A stretch of DNA of 64,000 nt from positions 620,001-684,000 of the forward strand of contig NW_026912175.1 of NCBI RefSeq assembly GCF_963662255.1. The letters run 5' to 3'. This document shows, piece after piece, positions 47,201-59,200 of the stretch. This stretch comes from Cinclus cinclus. Its lineage: Eukaryota > Chordata > Aves > Passeriformes > Cinclidae. How positions within the stretch are numbered: the first letter of the stretch is position 1; every line of letters begins with the position of its first letter. Under the pieces are notes generated by a model. That model worked only from the letters and a program-made list of their open reading frames with translations. It did no database searches and had not been told where the DNA came from. The position numbers were made by a program, and so were the translations under genes.

Positions 47201-50200
47201 CTCCGGGGCTGCAAAAGTTCAGCAATAGCTCTGTCAAAGCAGAACTCGGCTGAGAATGCTCTCGCAGCTTGGCAAAGTTAGGCGCAGCTGTTGACCAGCT
47301 CTGCCCGTGGCCACAGGCTGCTTCTTCCACCTTCACTGTGGCAGAGCTTTTGCGGAACAGAGAGGGCATTCTTCAAGGGCGTGTTCTCCAAGGTGCTGTG
47401 AAACAGACCCTAGCACGCTGTCTCGCTGATCCTGGCTTTCGGCAAGCAGGCGTGCCAGACCGCCTACATTCTGCACTCTGGCAGCCTAGTTGCCAGCTTT
47501 CGGCAGCTGCTGTCCTAGCAAGGAAGCTCAGGGAGTCAAAGCCAGTGCCGGGCGGCACCTTTCTGCTTTGCCCGCCTAAGCGGCGCCACGCTCCCTCGGA
47601 TACTGTGTCCTTTCCCTCTGCACTGCGTCTGCCGAGGTGCTCTGTGCCTCTCGGAGCAGAAGGGCAAAGGACAATGTTTTCCACAGCAGGGTAGAAATGG
47701 CATTGCTAGCAGGAAAGCTAGATGCCTTGGAACTGTCCCCTTAGCCCTTGCCACTCACTTCAGGCTCGTACGCTGAGCAGAACAGCCTGCTGTTCTGAAG
47801 CTTCGCTGGCTGCCGTTCGTGCCCAGACGCGATTTCCTTCCCAAGGAGGCGAAGCGCCCTCTACTTCTCGCAGCGAGCACGCTGCTCCTGGCTTTCGCTT
47901 CTGCCGCAACCATTGCGTTCTGCTTTTCTTGTCTCGTGAATGGAGACGGAAAGCTTCTCGGCTACAATCTCGCCTAGAACAACTGCGGCTACACATTAAG
48001 CTCGCCCGGAACGCCCTGCTGAAACTTGCCTTCTGGCACCACATTCGCGGGGCAGCCGTCTTTCTTCGGCCACCTGCCAAGTGGCCCCGTATCGCCGCGC
48101 TCGTTGCACTCCGCTTGTCAGATTGGCTTCCCGTGGCGCTGATTTCAGCCTGGCCAAATACTAGCGCTGCGGAGAGCTGTCTCGCAGACAATCATGTTCC
48201 AGCATAGAAATTTGTCCTGCAATGTTCCCCCCTCTTTTCCCGCATTGTGCTGCTCTGATGAATGCCTTGAGCATGGAACGACTTAAGCCAGCAAGTATTC
48301 CTCGCCGGCCACCTCTCGCTGTGCAAGAGGTATGCCGTGGACCCTTGGAACGCTGCCAAGCAAAAAGCAGAGCAGTGACCATAAAAGCGAGGAGAGAGCA
48401 TGCACGAAGCACACTAGTTCTGTCTAGTGCTTTCCGTGCAGAGAGGCGGCAAAGCTGAATGCCGTGCCAGAGCTTCACTTCTCGCTGGAGCACAGGAAGG
48501 CAAGAATGAAGAGGCAGAACACAGCCTTGGTTTCAGCAGCCTCCGGGACTGCAAAAGTTCAGCAATAGCTCTGTCAAAGCAGAACTCGGCTGAGAATGCT
48601 CTCGCAGCTTGGCAAAGTTAGGCGCAGCTGTTGACCAGCTCTGCCCGTGGCCACAGGCTGCTTCTTCCACCTTCACTGTGGCAGAGCTTTTGCGGAGCAG
48701 AGAGGGCATTCTTCAAGTGCGTGTTCTCCAGGGTGCTGTGAAACAGACCCTAGCACGCTGTCTCGCTGATCCTGGCTTTCGGCAAGCAGGCGTGCCAGAC
48801 CGCCTACATTCTGCACTCTGGCAGCCTAGTTGCCAGCTTTCGGCAGCTGCTGTCCTAGCAAGGAAGCTCAGGGAGTCAAAGCCAGTGCCGGGCGGCACCT
48901 TTCTGCTTTGCCCGCCTAAGCGGCGCCACGCTCCCTCGGATACTGTGTCCTTTCCCTCTGCACTGCGTCTGCCGAGGTGCTCTGTGCCTCTCGGAGCAGA
49001 AGGGCAAAGGACAATGTTTTCCACAGCAGGGTAGAAATGGCATTGCTAGCAGGAAAGCTAGATGCCTTGGAACTGTCCCCTTAGCCCTTGCCACTCACTT
49101 CAGGCTCGTACGCTGAGCAGAACAGCCTGCTGTTCTGAAGCTTGGCTGGCTGCCGTTCGTGCCCAGACGCGATTTCCTTCCCAAGGAGGCGAAGCGCCGT
49201 CTACTTCTCGCAGCGAGCACGCTGCTCCTGGCTTTCGCTTCTGCCGCAACGAGCTCGCTACGAGCACTTTTCTTCTCAACCCTCTAGACCATTGCGTTCT
49301 GCTTTTCTTGTCTCGTGAATGGAGACGGAAAGCTTCTCGGCTACAATCTCGCCTAGAACAACTGCGGCTACACATTAAGCTCGCCCGGAACGCCCTGCTG
49401 AAACTTGCCTTCTGGCACCACATTCGCGGGGCAGCCGTCTTTCTTCGGCCACCTGCCAAGTGGCCCCGTATCGCCGCGCTCGTTGCACTCCGCTTGTCAG
49501 ATTGGCTTCCCGTGGCGCTGATTTCAGCCTGGCCAAATACTAGCGCTGCGGAGAGCTGTCTCGCAGACAATCATGTTCCAGCATAGAAATTTGTCCTGCA
49601 ATGTTCCCCCCTCTTTTCCCGCATTGTGCTGCTCTGATGAATGCCTTGAGCATGGAACGACTTAAGCCAGCAAGTATTCCTCGCCGGCCACCTCTCGCTG
49701 TGCAAGAGGTATGCCGTGGACCCTTGGAACGCTGCCAAGCAAAAAGCAGAGCAGTGACCATAAAAGCGAGGAGAGAGCATGCACGAAGCACACTAGTTCT
49801 GTCTAGTGCTTTCCGTGCAGAGAGGTGGCAAAGCTGAATGCCGTGCCAGAGCTTCACTTCTCGCTGGAGCACAGGAAGGCAAGAATGAAGAGGCAGAACA
49901 CAGCCTTGGTTTCAGCAGCCTCCGGGACTGCAAAAGTTCAGCAATAGCTCTGTCAAAGCAGAACTCGGCTGAGAATGCTCTCGCAGCTTGGCAAAGTTAG
50001 GCGCAGCTGTTGACCAGCTCTGCCCGTGGCCACAGGCTGCTTCTTCCACCTTCACTGTGGCAGAGCTTTTGCGGAGCAGAGAGGGCATTCTTCAAGTGCG
50101 TGTTCTCCAGGGTGCTGTGAAACAGACCCTAGCACGCTGTCTCGCTGATCCTGGCTTTCGGCAAGCAGGCGTGCCAGACCGCCTACATTCTGCACTCTGG

Positions 50201-53200
50201 CAGCCTAGTTGCCAGCTTTCGGCAGCTGCTGTCCTAGCAAGGAAGCTCAGGGAGTCAAAGCCAGTGCCGGGCGGCACCTTTCTGCTTTGCCCGCCTAAGC
50301 GGCGCCACGCTCCCTCGGATACTGTGTCCTTTCCCTCTGCACTGCGTCTGCCGAGGTGCTCTGTGCCTCTCGGAGCAGAAGGGCAAAGGACAATGTTTTC
50401 CACAGCAGGGTAGAAATGGCATTGCTAGCAGGAAAGCTAGATGCCTTGGAACTGTCCCCTTAGCCCTTGCCACTCACTTCAGGCTCGTACGCTGAGCAGA
50501 ACAGCCTGCTGTTCTGAAGCTTGGCTGGCTGCCGTTCGTGCCCAGACGCGATTTCCTTCCCAAGGAGGCGAAGCGCCGTCTACTTCTCGCAGCGAGCACG
50601 CTGCTCCTGGCTTTCGCTTCTGCCGCAACCATTGCGTTCTGCTTTTCTTGTCTCGTGAATGGAGACGGAAAGCTTCTCGGCTACAATCTCGCCTAGAACA
50701 ACTGCGGCTACACATTAAGCTCGCCCGGAACGCCCTGCTGAAACTTGCCTTCTGGCACCACATTCGCGGGGCAGCCGTCTTTCTTCGGCCACCTGCCAAG
50801 TGGCCCCATATCGCCGCGCTCGTTGCACTCCGCTTGTCAGATTGGCTTCCCGTGGCGCTGATTTCAGCCTGGCCAAATACTAGCGCTGCGGAGAGCTGTC
50901 TCGCAGACAATCATGTTCCAGCATAGAAATTTGTCCTGCAATGTTCCCCCATCTTTTCCCGCATTGTGCTGCTCTGATGAATGCCTTGAGCATGGAACGA
51001 CTTAAGCCAGCAAGTATTCCTCGCCGGCCACCTCTCGCTGTGCAAGAGGTATGCCGTGGACCCTTTGAACGCTGCCAAGCAAAAAGCAGAGCAGTGACCA
51101 TAAAAGCGAGGAGAGAGCATGCACGAAGCACACTAGTTCTGTCTAGTGCTTTCCGTGCAGAGAGGCGGCGAAGCTGAATGCCGTGCCAGAGCTTCACTTC
51201 TCGCTGGAGCACAGGAAGGCAAGAATGAAGAGGCAGAACACAGCCTTGGTTTCAGCAGCCTCCGGGACTGCAAAAGTTCAGCAATAGCTCTGTCAAAGCA
51301 GAACTCGGCTGAGAATGCTCTCGCAGCTTGGCAAAGTTAGGCGCAGCTGTTGACCAGCTCTGCCCGTGGCCACAGGCTGCTTCTTCCACCTTCACTGTGG
51401 CAGAGCTTTTGCGGAACAGAGAGGGCATTCTTCAAGGGCGTGTTCTCCAAGGTGCTGTGAAACAGACCCTAGCACGCTGTCTCGCTGATCCTGGCTTTCG
51501 GAAGCAGGCGTGCCAGACCGCCTACATTCTGCACTCTGGCAGCCTAGTTGCCAGCTTTCGGCAGCTGCTGTCCTAGCAAGGAAGCTCAGGGAGTCAAAGC
51601 CAGTGCCGGGCGGCACCTTTCTGCTTTGCCCGCCTAAGCGGCGCCACGCTCCCTCGGATACTGTGTCCTTTCCCTCTGCACTGCGTCTGCCGAGGTGCTC
51701 TGTGCCTCTCGGAGCAGAAGGGCAAAGGACAATGTTTTCCACAGCAGGGTAGAAATGGCATTGCTAGCAGGAAAGCTAGATGCCTTGGAACTGTCCCCTT
51801 AGCCCTTGCCACTCACTTCAGGCTCGTACGCTGAGCAGAACAGCCTGCTGTTCTGAAGCTTGGCTGGCTGCCGTTCGTGCCCAGACGCGATTTCCTTCCC
51901 AAGGAGGCGAAGCGCCGTCTACTTCTCGCAGCGAGCACGCTGCTCCTGGCTTTCGCTTCTGCCGCAACCATTGCGTTCTGCTTTTCTTGTCTCGTGAATG
52001 GAGACGGAAAGCTTCTCGGCTACAATCTCGCCTAGAACAACTGCGGCTACACATTAAGCTCGCCCGGAACGCCCTGCTGAAACTTGCCTTCTGGCACCAC
52101 ATTCGCGGGGCAGCCGTCTTTCTTCGGCCACCTGCCAAGTGGCCCCGTATCGCCGCGCTCGTTGCACTCCGCTTGTCAGATTGGCTTCCCGTGGCGCTGA
52201 TTTCAGCCTGGCCAAATACTAGCGCTGCGGAGAGCTGTCTCGCAGACAATCATGTTCCAGCATAGAAATTTGTCCTGCAATGTTCCCCCCTCTTTTCCCG
52301 CATTGTGCTGCTCTGATGAATGCCTTGAGCATGGAACGACTTAAGCCAGCAAGTATTCCTCGCCGGCCACCTCTCGCTGTGCAAGAGGTATGCCGTGGAC
52401 CCTTGGAACGCTGCCAAGCAAAAAGCAGAGCAGTGACCATAAAAGCGAGGAGAGAGCATGCACGAAGCACACTAGTTCTGTCTAGTGCTTTCCGTGCAGA
52501 GAGGCGGCAAAGCTGAATGCCGTGCCAGAGCTTCACTTCTCGCTGGAGCACAGGAAGGCAAGAATGAAGAGGCAGAACACAGCCTTGGTTTCAGCAGCCT
52601 CCGGGACTGCAAAAGTTCAGCAATAGCTCTGTCAAAGCAGAACTCGGCTGAGAATGCTCTCGCAGCTTGGCAAAGTTAGGCGCAGCTGTTGACCAGCTCT
52701 GCCCGTGGCCACAGGCTGCTTCTTCCACCTTCACTGTGGCAGAGCTTTTGCGGAGCAGAGAGGGCATTCTTCAAGTGCGTGTTCTCCAGGGTGCTGTGAA
52801 ACAGACCCTAGCACGCTGTCTCGCTGATCCTGGCTTTCGGCAAGCAGGCGTGCCAGACCGCCTACATTCTGCACTCTGGCAGCCTAGTTGCCAGCTTTCG
52901 GCAGCTGCTGTCCTAGCAAGGAAGCTCAGGGAGTCAAAGCCAGTGCCGGGCGGCACCTTTCTGCTTTGCCCGCCTAAGCGGCGCCACGCTCCCTCGGATA
53001 CTGTGTCCTTTCCCTCTGCACTGCGTCTGCCGAGGTGCTCTGTGCCTCTCGGAGCAGAAGGGCAAAGGACAATGTTTTCCACAGCAGGGTAGAAATGGCA
53101 TTGCTAGCAGGAAAGCTAGATGCCTTGGAACTGTCCCCTTAGCCCTTGCCACTCACTTCAGGCTCGTACGCTGAGCAGAACAGCCTGCTGTTCTGAAGCT

Positions 53201-56200
53201 TGGCTGGCTGCCGTTCGTGCCCAGACGCGATTTCCTTCCCAAGGAGGCGAAGCGCCGTCTACTTCTCGCAGCGAGCACGCTGCTCCTGGCTTTCGCTTCT
53301 GCCGCAACCATTGCGTTCTGCTTTTCTTGTCTCGCGAATGGAGACGGAAAGCTTCTCGGCTACAATCTCGCCTAGAACAACTGCGGCTACACATTAAGCT
53401 CGCCCGGAACGCCCTGCTGAAACTTGCCTTCTGGCACCACATTCGCGGGGCAGCCGTCTTTCTTCGGCCACCTGCCAAGTGGCCCCATATCGCCGCGCTC
53501 GTTGCACTCCGCTTGTCAGATTGGCTTCCCGTGGCGCTGATTTCAGTCTGGCCAAATACTAGCGCTGCGGAGAGCTGTCTCGCAGACAATCATGTTCCAG
53601 CATAGAAATTTGTCCTGCAATGTTCCCCCCTCTTTTCCCGCATTGTGCTGTTCTGATGAATGCCTTGAGCATGGAACGACTTAAGCCAGCAAGTATTCCT
53701 CACCGGCCACCTCTCGCTGTGCAAGAGGTATGCCGTGGACCCTTTGAACGCTGCCAAGCAAAAAGCAGAGCAGTGACCATAAAAGCGAGGAGAGAGCATG
53801 CACGAAGCACACTAGTTCTGTCTAGTGCTTTCCGTGCAGAGAGGTGGCAAAGCTGAATGCCGTGCCAGAGCTTCACTTCTCGCTGGAGCACAGGAAGGCA
53901 AGAATGAAGAGGCAGAACACAGCCTTGGTTTCAGCAGCCTCCGGGGCTGCAAAAGTTCAGCAATAGCTCTGTCAAAGCAGAACTCGGCTGAGAATGCTCT
54001 CGCAGCTTGGCAAAGTTAGGCGCAGCTGTTGACCAGCTCTGCCCGTGGCCACAGGCTGCTTCTTCCACCTTCACTGTGGCAGAGCTTTTGCGGAACAGAG
54101 AGGGCATTCTTCAAGGGCGTGTTCTCCAAGGTGCTGTGAAACAGACCCTAGCACGCTGTCTCGCTGATCCTGGCTTTCGGCAAGCAGGCGTGCCAGACCG
54201 CCTACATTCTGCACTCTGGCAGCCTAGTTGCCAGCTTTCGGCAGCTGCTGTCCTAGCAAGGAAGCTCAGGGAGTCAAAGCCAGTGCCGGGCGGCACCTTT
54301 CTGCTTTGCCCGCCTAAGCGGCGCCACGCTCCCTCGGATACTGTGTCCTTTCCCTCTGCACTGCGTCTGCCGAGGTGCTCTGTGCCTCTCGGAGCAGAAG
54401 GGCAAAGGACAATGTTTTCCACAGCAGGGTAGAAATGGCATTGCTAGCAGGAAAGCTAGATGCCTTGGAACTGTCCCCTTAGCCCTTGCCACTCACTTCA
54501 GGCTCGTACGCTGAGCAGAACAGCCTGCTGTTCTGAAGCTTGGCTGGCTGCCGTTCGTGCCCAGACGCGATTTCCTTCCCAAGGAGGCGAAGCGCCGTCT
54601 ACTTCTCGCAGCGAGCACGCTGCTCCTGGCTTTCGCTTCTGCCGCAACCATTGCGTTCTGCTTTTCTTGTCTCGTGAATGGAGACGGAAAGCTTCTCGGC
54701 TACAATCTCGCCTAGAACAACTGCGGCTACACATTAAGCTCGCCCGGAACGCCCTGCTGAAACTTGCCTTCTGGCACCACATTCGCGGGGCAGCCGTCTT
54801 TCTTCGGCCACCTGCCAAGTGGCCCCGTATCGCCGCGCTCGTTGCACTCCGCTTGTCAGATTGGCTTCCCGTGGCGCTGATTTCAGCCTGGCCAAATACT
54901 AGCGCTGCGGAGAGCTGTCTCGCAGACAATCATGTTCCAGCATAGAAATTTGTCCTGCAATGTTCCCCCCTCTTTTCCCGCATTGTGCTGCTCTGATGAA
55001 TGCCTTGAGCATGGAACGACTTAAGCCAGCAAGTATTCCTCGCCGGCCACCTCTCGCTGTGCAAGAGGTATGCCGTGGACCCTTGGAACGCTGCCAAGCA
55101 AAAAGCAGAGCAGTGACCATAAAAGCGAGGAGAGAGCATGCACGAAGCACACTAGTTCTGTCTAGTGCTTTCCGTGCAGAGAGGTGGCAAAGCTGAATGC
55201 CGTGCCAGAGCTTCACTTCTCGCTGGAGCACAGGAAGGCAAGAATGAAGAGGCAGAACACAGCCTTGGTTTCAGCAGCCTCCGGGGCTGCAAAAGTTCAG
55301 CAATAGCTCTGTCAAAGCAGAACTCGGCTGAGAATGCTCTCGCAGCTTGGCAAAGTTAGGCGCAGCTGTTGACCAGCTCTGCCCGTGGCCACAGGCTGCT
55401 TCTTCCACCTTCACTGTGGCAGAGCTTTTGCGGAACAGAGAGGGCATTCTTCAAGGGCGTGTTCTCCAAGGTGCTGTGAAACAGACCCTAGCACGCTGTC
55501 TCGCTGATCCTGGCTTTCGGCAAGCAGGCGTGCCAGACCGCCTACATTCTGCACTCTGGCAGCCTAGTTGCCAGCTTTCGGCAGCTGCTGTCCTAGCAAG
55601 GAAGCTCAGGGAGTCAAAGCCAGTGCCGGGCGGCACCTTTCTGCTTTGCCCGCCTAAGCGGCGCCACGCTCCCTCGGATACTGTGTCCTTTCCCTCTGCA
55701 CTGCGTCTGCCGAGGTGCTCTGTGCCTCTCGGAGCAGAAGGGCAAAGGACAATGTTTTCCACAGCAGGGTAGAAATGGCATTGCTAGCAGGAAAGCTAGA
55801 TGCCTTGGAACTGTCCCCTTAGCCCTTGCCACTCACTTCAGGCTCGTACGCTGAGCAGAACAGCCTGCTGTTCTGAAGCTTGGCTGGCTGCCGTTCGTGC
55901 CCAGACGCGATTTCCTTCCCAAGGAGGCGAAGCGCCGTCTACTTCTCGCAGCGAGCACGCTGCTCCTGGCTTTCGCTTCTGCCGCAACGAGCTCGCTACG
56001 AGCACTTTTCTTCTCAACCCTCTAGACCATTGCGTTCTGCTTTTCTTGTCTCGTGAATGGAGACGGAAAGCTTCTCGGCTACAATCTCGCCTAGAACAAC
56101 TGCGGCTACACATTAAGCTCGCCCGGAACGCCCTGCTGAAACTTGCCTTCTGGCACCACATTCGCGGGGCAGCCGTCTTTCTTCGGCCACCTGCCAAGTG

Positions 56201-59200
56201 GCCCCGTATCGCCGCGCTCGTTGCACTCCGCTTGTCAGATTGGCTTCCCGTGGCGCTGATTTCAGCCTGGCCAAATACTAGCGCTGCGGAGAGCTGTCTC
56301 GCAGACAATCATGTTCCAGCATAGAAATTTGTCCTGCAATGTTCCCCCCTCTTTTCCCGCATTGTGCTGCTCTGATGAATGCCTTGAGCATGGAACGACT
56401 TAAGCCAGCAAGTATTCCTCGCCGGCCACCTCTCGCTGTGCAAGAGGTATGCCGTGGACCCTTGGAACGCTGCCAAGCAAAAAGCAGAGCAGTGACCATA
56501 AAAGCGAGGAGAGAGCATGCACGAAGCACACTAGTTCTGTCTAGTGCTTTCCGTGCAGAGAGGCGGCAAAGCTGAATGCCGTGCCAGAGCTTCACTTCTC
56601 GCTGGAGCACAGGAAGGCAAGAATGAAGAGGCAGAACACAGCCTTGGTTTCAGCAGCCTCCGGGACTGCAAAAGTTCAGCAATAGCTCTGTCAAAGCAGA
56701 ACTCGGCTGAGAATGCTCTCGCAGCTTGGCAAAGTTAGGCGCAGCTGTTGACCAGCTCTGCCCGTGGCCACAGGCTGCTTCTTCCACCTTCACTGTGGCA
56801 GAGCTTTTGCGGAGCAGAGAGGGCATTCTTCAAGTGCGTGTTCTCCAGGGTGCTGTGAAACAGACCCTAGCACGCTGTCTCGCTGATCCTGGCTTTCGGC
56901 AAGCAGGCGTGCCAGACCGCCTACATTCTGCACTCTGGCAGCCTAGTTGCCAGCTTTCGGCAGCTGCTGTCCTAGCAAGGAAGCTCAGGGAGTCAAAGCC
57001 AGTGCCGGGCGGCACCTTTCTGCTTTGCCCGCCTAAGCGGCGCCACGCTCCCTCGGATACTGTGTCCTTTCCCTCTGCACTGCGTCTGCCGAGGTGCTCT
57101 GTGCCTCTCGGAGCAGAAGGGCAAAGGACAATGTTTTCCACAGCAGGGTAGAAATGGCATTGCTAGCAGGAAAGCTAGATGCCTTGGAACTGTCCCCTTA
57201 GCCCTTGCCACTCACTTCAGGCTCGTACGCTGAGCAGAACAGCCTGCTGTTCTGAAGCTTGGCTGGCTGCCGTTCGTGCCCAGACGCGATTTCCTTCCCA
57301 AGGAGGCGAAGCGCCGTCTACTTCTCGCAGCGAGCACGCTGCTCCTGGCTTTCGCTTCTGCCGCAACCATTGCGTTCTGCTTTTCTTGTCTCGTGAATGG
57401 AGACGGAAAGCTTCTCGGCTACAATCTCGCCTAGAACAACTGCGGCTACACATTAAGCTCGCCCGGAACGCCCTGCTGAAACTTGCCTTCTGGCACCACA
57501 TTCGCGGGGCAGCCGTCTTTCTTCGGCCACCTGCCAAGTGGCCCCGTATCGCCGCGCTCGTTGCACTCCGCTTGTCAGATTGGCTTCCCGTGGCGCTGAT
57601 TTCAGCCTGGCCAAATACTAGCGCTGCGGAGAGCTGTCTCGCAGACAATCATGTTCCAGCATAGAAATTTGTCCTGCAATGTTCCCCCCTCTTTTCCCGC
57701 ATTGTGCTGCTCTGATGAATGCCTTGAGCATGGAACGACTTAAGCCAGCAAGTATTCCTCGCCGGCCACCTCTCGCTGTGCAAGAGGTATGCCGTGGACC
57801 CTTGGAACGCTGCCAAGCAAAAAGCAGAGCAGTGACCATAAAAGCGAGGAGAGAGCATGCACGAAGCACACTAGTTCTGTCTAGTGCTTTCCGTGCAGAG
57901 AGGCGGCAAAGCTGAATGCCGTGCCAGAGCTTCACTTCTCGCTGGAGCACAGGAAGGCAAGAATGAAGAGGCAGAACACAGCCTTGGTTTCAGCAGCCTC
58001 CGGGACTGCAAAAGTTCAGCAATAGCTCTGTCAAAGCAGAACTCGGCTGAGAATGCTCTCGCAGCTTGGCAAAGTTAGGCGCAGCTGTTGACCAGCTCTG
58101 CCCGTGGCCACAGGCTGCTTCTTCCACCTTCACTGTGGCAGAGCTTTTGCGGAGCAGAGAGGGCATTCTTCAAGTGCGTGTTCTCCAGGGTGCTGTGAAA
58201 CAGACCCTAGCACGCTGTCTCGCTGATCCTGGCTTTCGGCAAGCAGGCGTGCCAGACCGCCTACATTCTGCACTCTGGCAGCCTAGTTGCCAGCTTTCGG
58301 CAGCTGCTGTCCTAGCAAGGAAGCTCAGGGAGTCAAAGCCAGTGCCGGGCGGCACCTTTCTGCTTTGCCCGCCTAAGCGGCGCCACGCTCCCTCGGATAC
58401 TGTGTCCTTTCCCTCTGCACTGCGTCTGCCGAGGTGCTCTGTGCCTCTCGGAGCAGAAGGGCAAAGGACAATGTTTTCCACAGCAGGGTAGAAATGGCAT
58501 TGCTAGCAGGAAAGCTAGATGCCTTGGAACTGTCCCCTTAGCCCTTGCCACTCACTTCAGGCTCGTACGCTGAGCAGAACAGCCTGCTGTTCTGAAGCTT
58601 GGCTGGCTGCCGTTCGTGCCCAGACGCGATTTCCTTCCCAAGGAGGCGAAGCGCCGTCTACTTCTCGCAGCGAGCACGCTGCTCCTGGCTTTCGCTTCTG
58701 CCGCAACCATTGCGTTCTGCTTTTCTTGTCTCGTGAATGGAGACGGAAAGCTTCTCGGCTACAATCTCGCCTAGAACAACTGCGGCTACACATTAAGCTC
58801 GCCCGGAACGCCCTGCTGAAACTTGCCTTCTGGCACCACATTCGCGGGGCAGCCGTCTTTCTTCGGCCACCTGCCAAGTGGCCCCGTATCGCCGCGCTCG
58901 TTGCACTCCGCTTGTCAGATTGGCTTCCCGTGGCGCTGATTTCAGCCTGGCCAAATACTAGCGCTGCGGAGAGCTGTCTCGCAGACAATCATGTTCCAGC
59001 ATAGAAATTTGTCCTGCAATGTTCCCCCCTCTTTTCCCGCATTGTGCTGTTCTGATGAATGCCTTGAGCATGGAACGACTTAAGCCAGCAAGTATTCCTC
59101 GCCGGCCACCTCTCGCTGTGCAAGAGGTATGCCGTGGACCCTTTGAACGCTGCCAAGCAAAAAGCAGAGCAGTGACCATAAAAGCGAGGAGAGAGCATGC

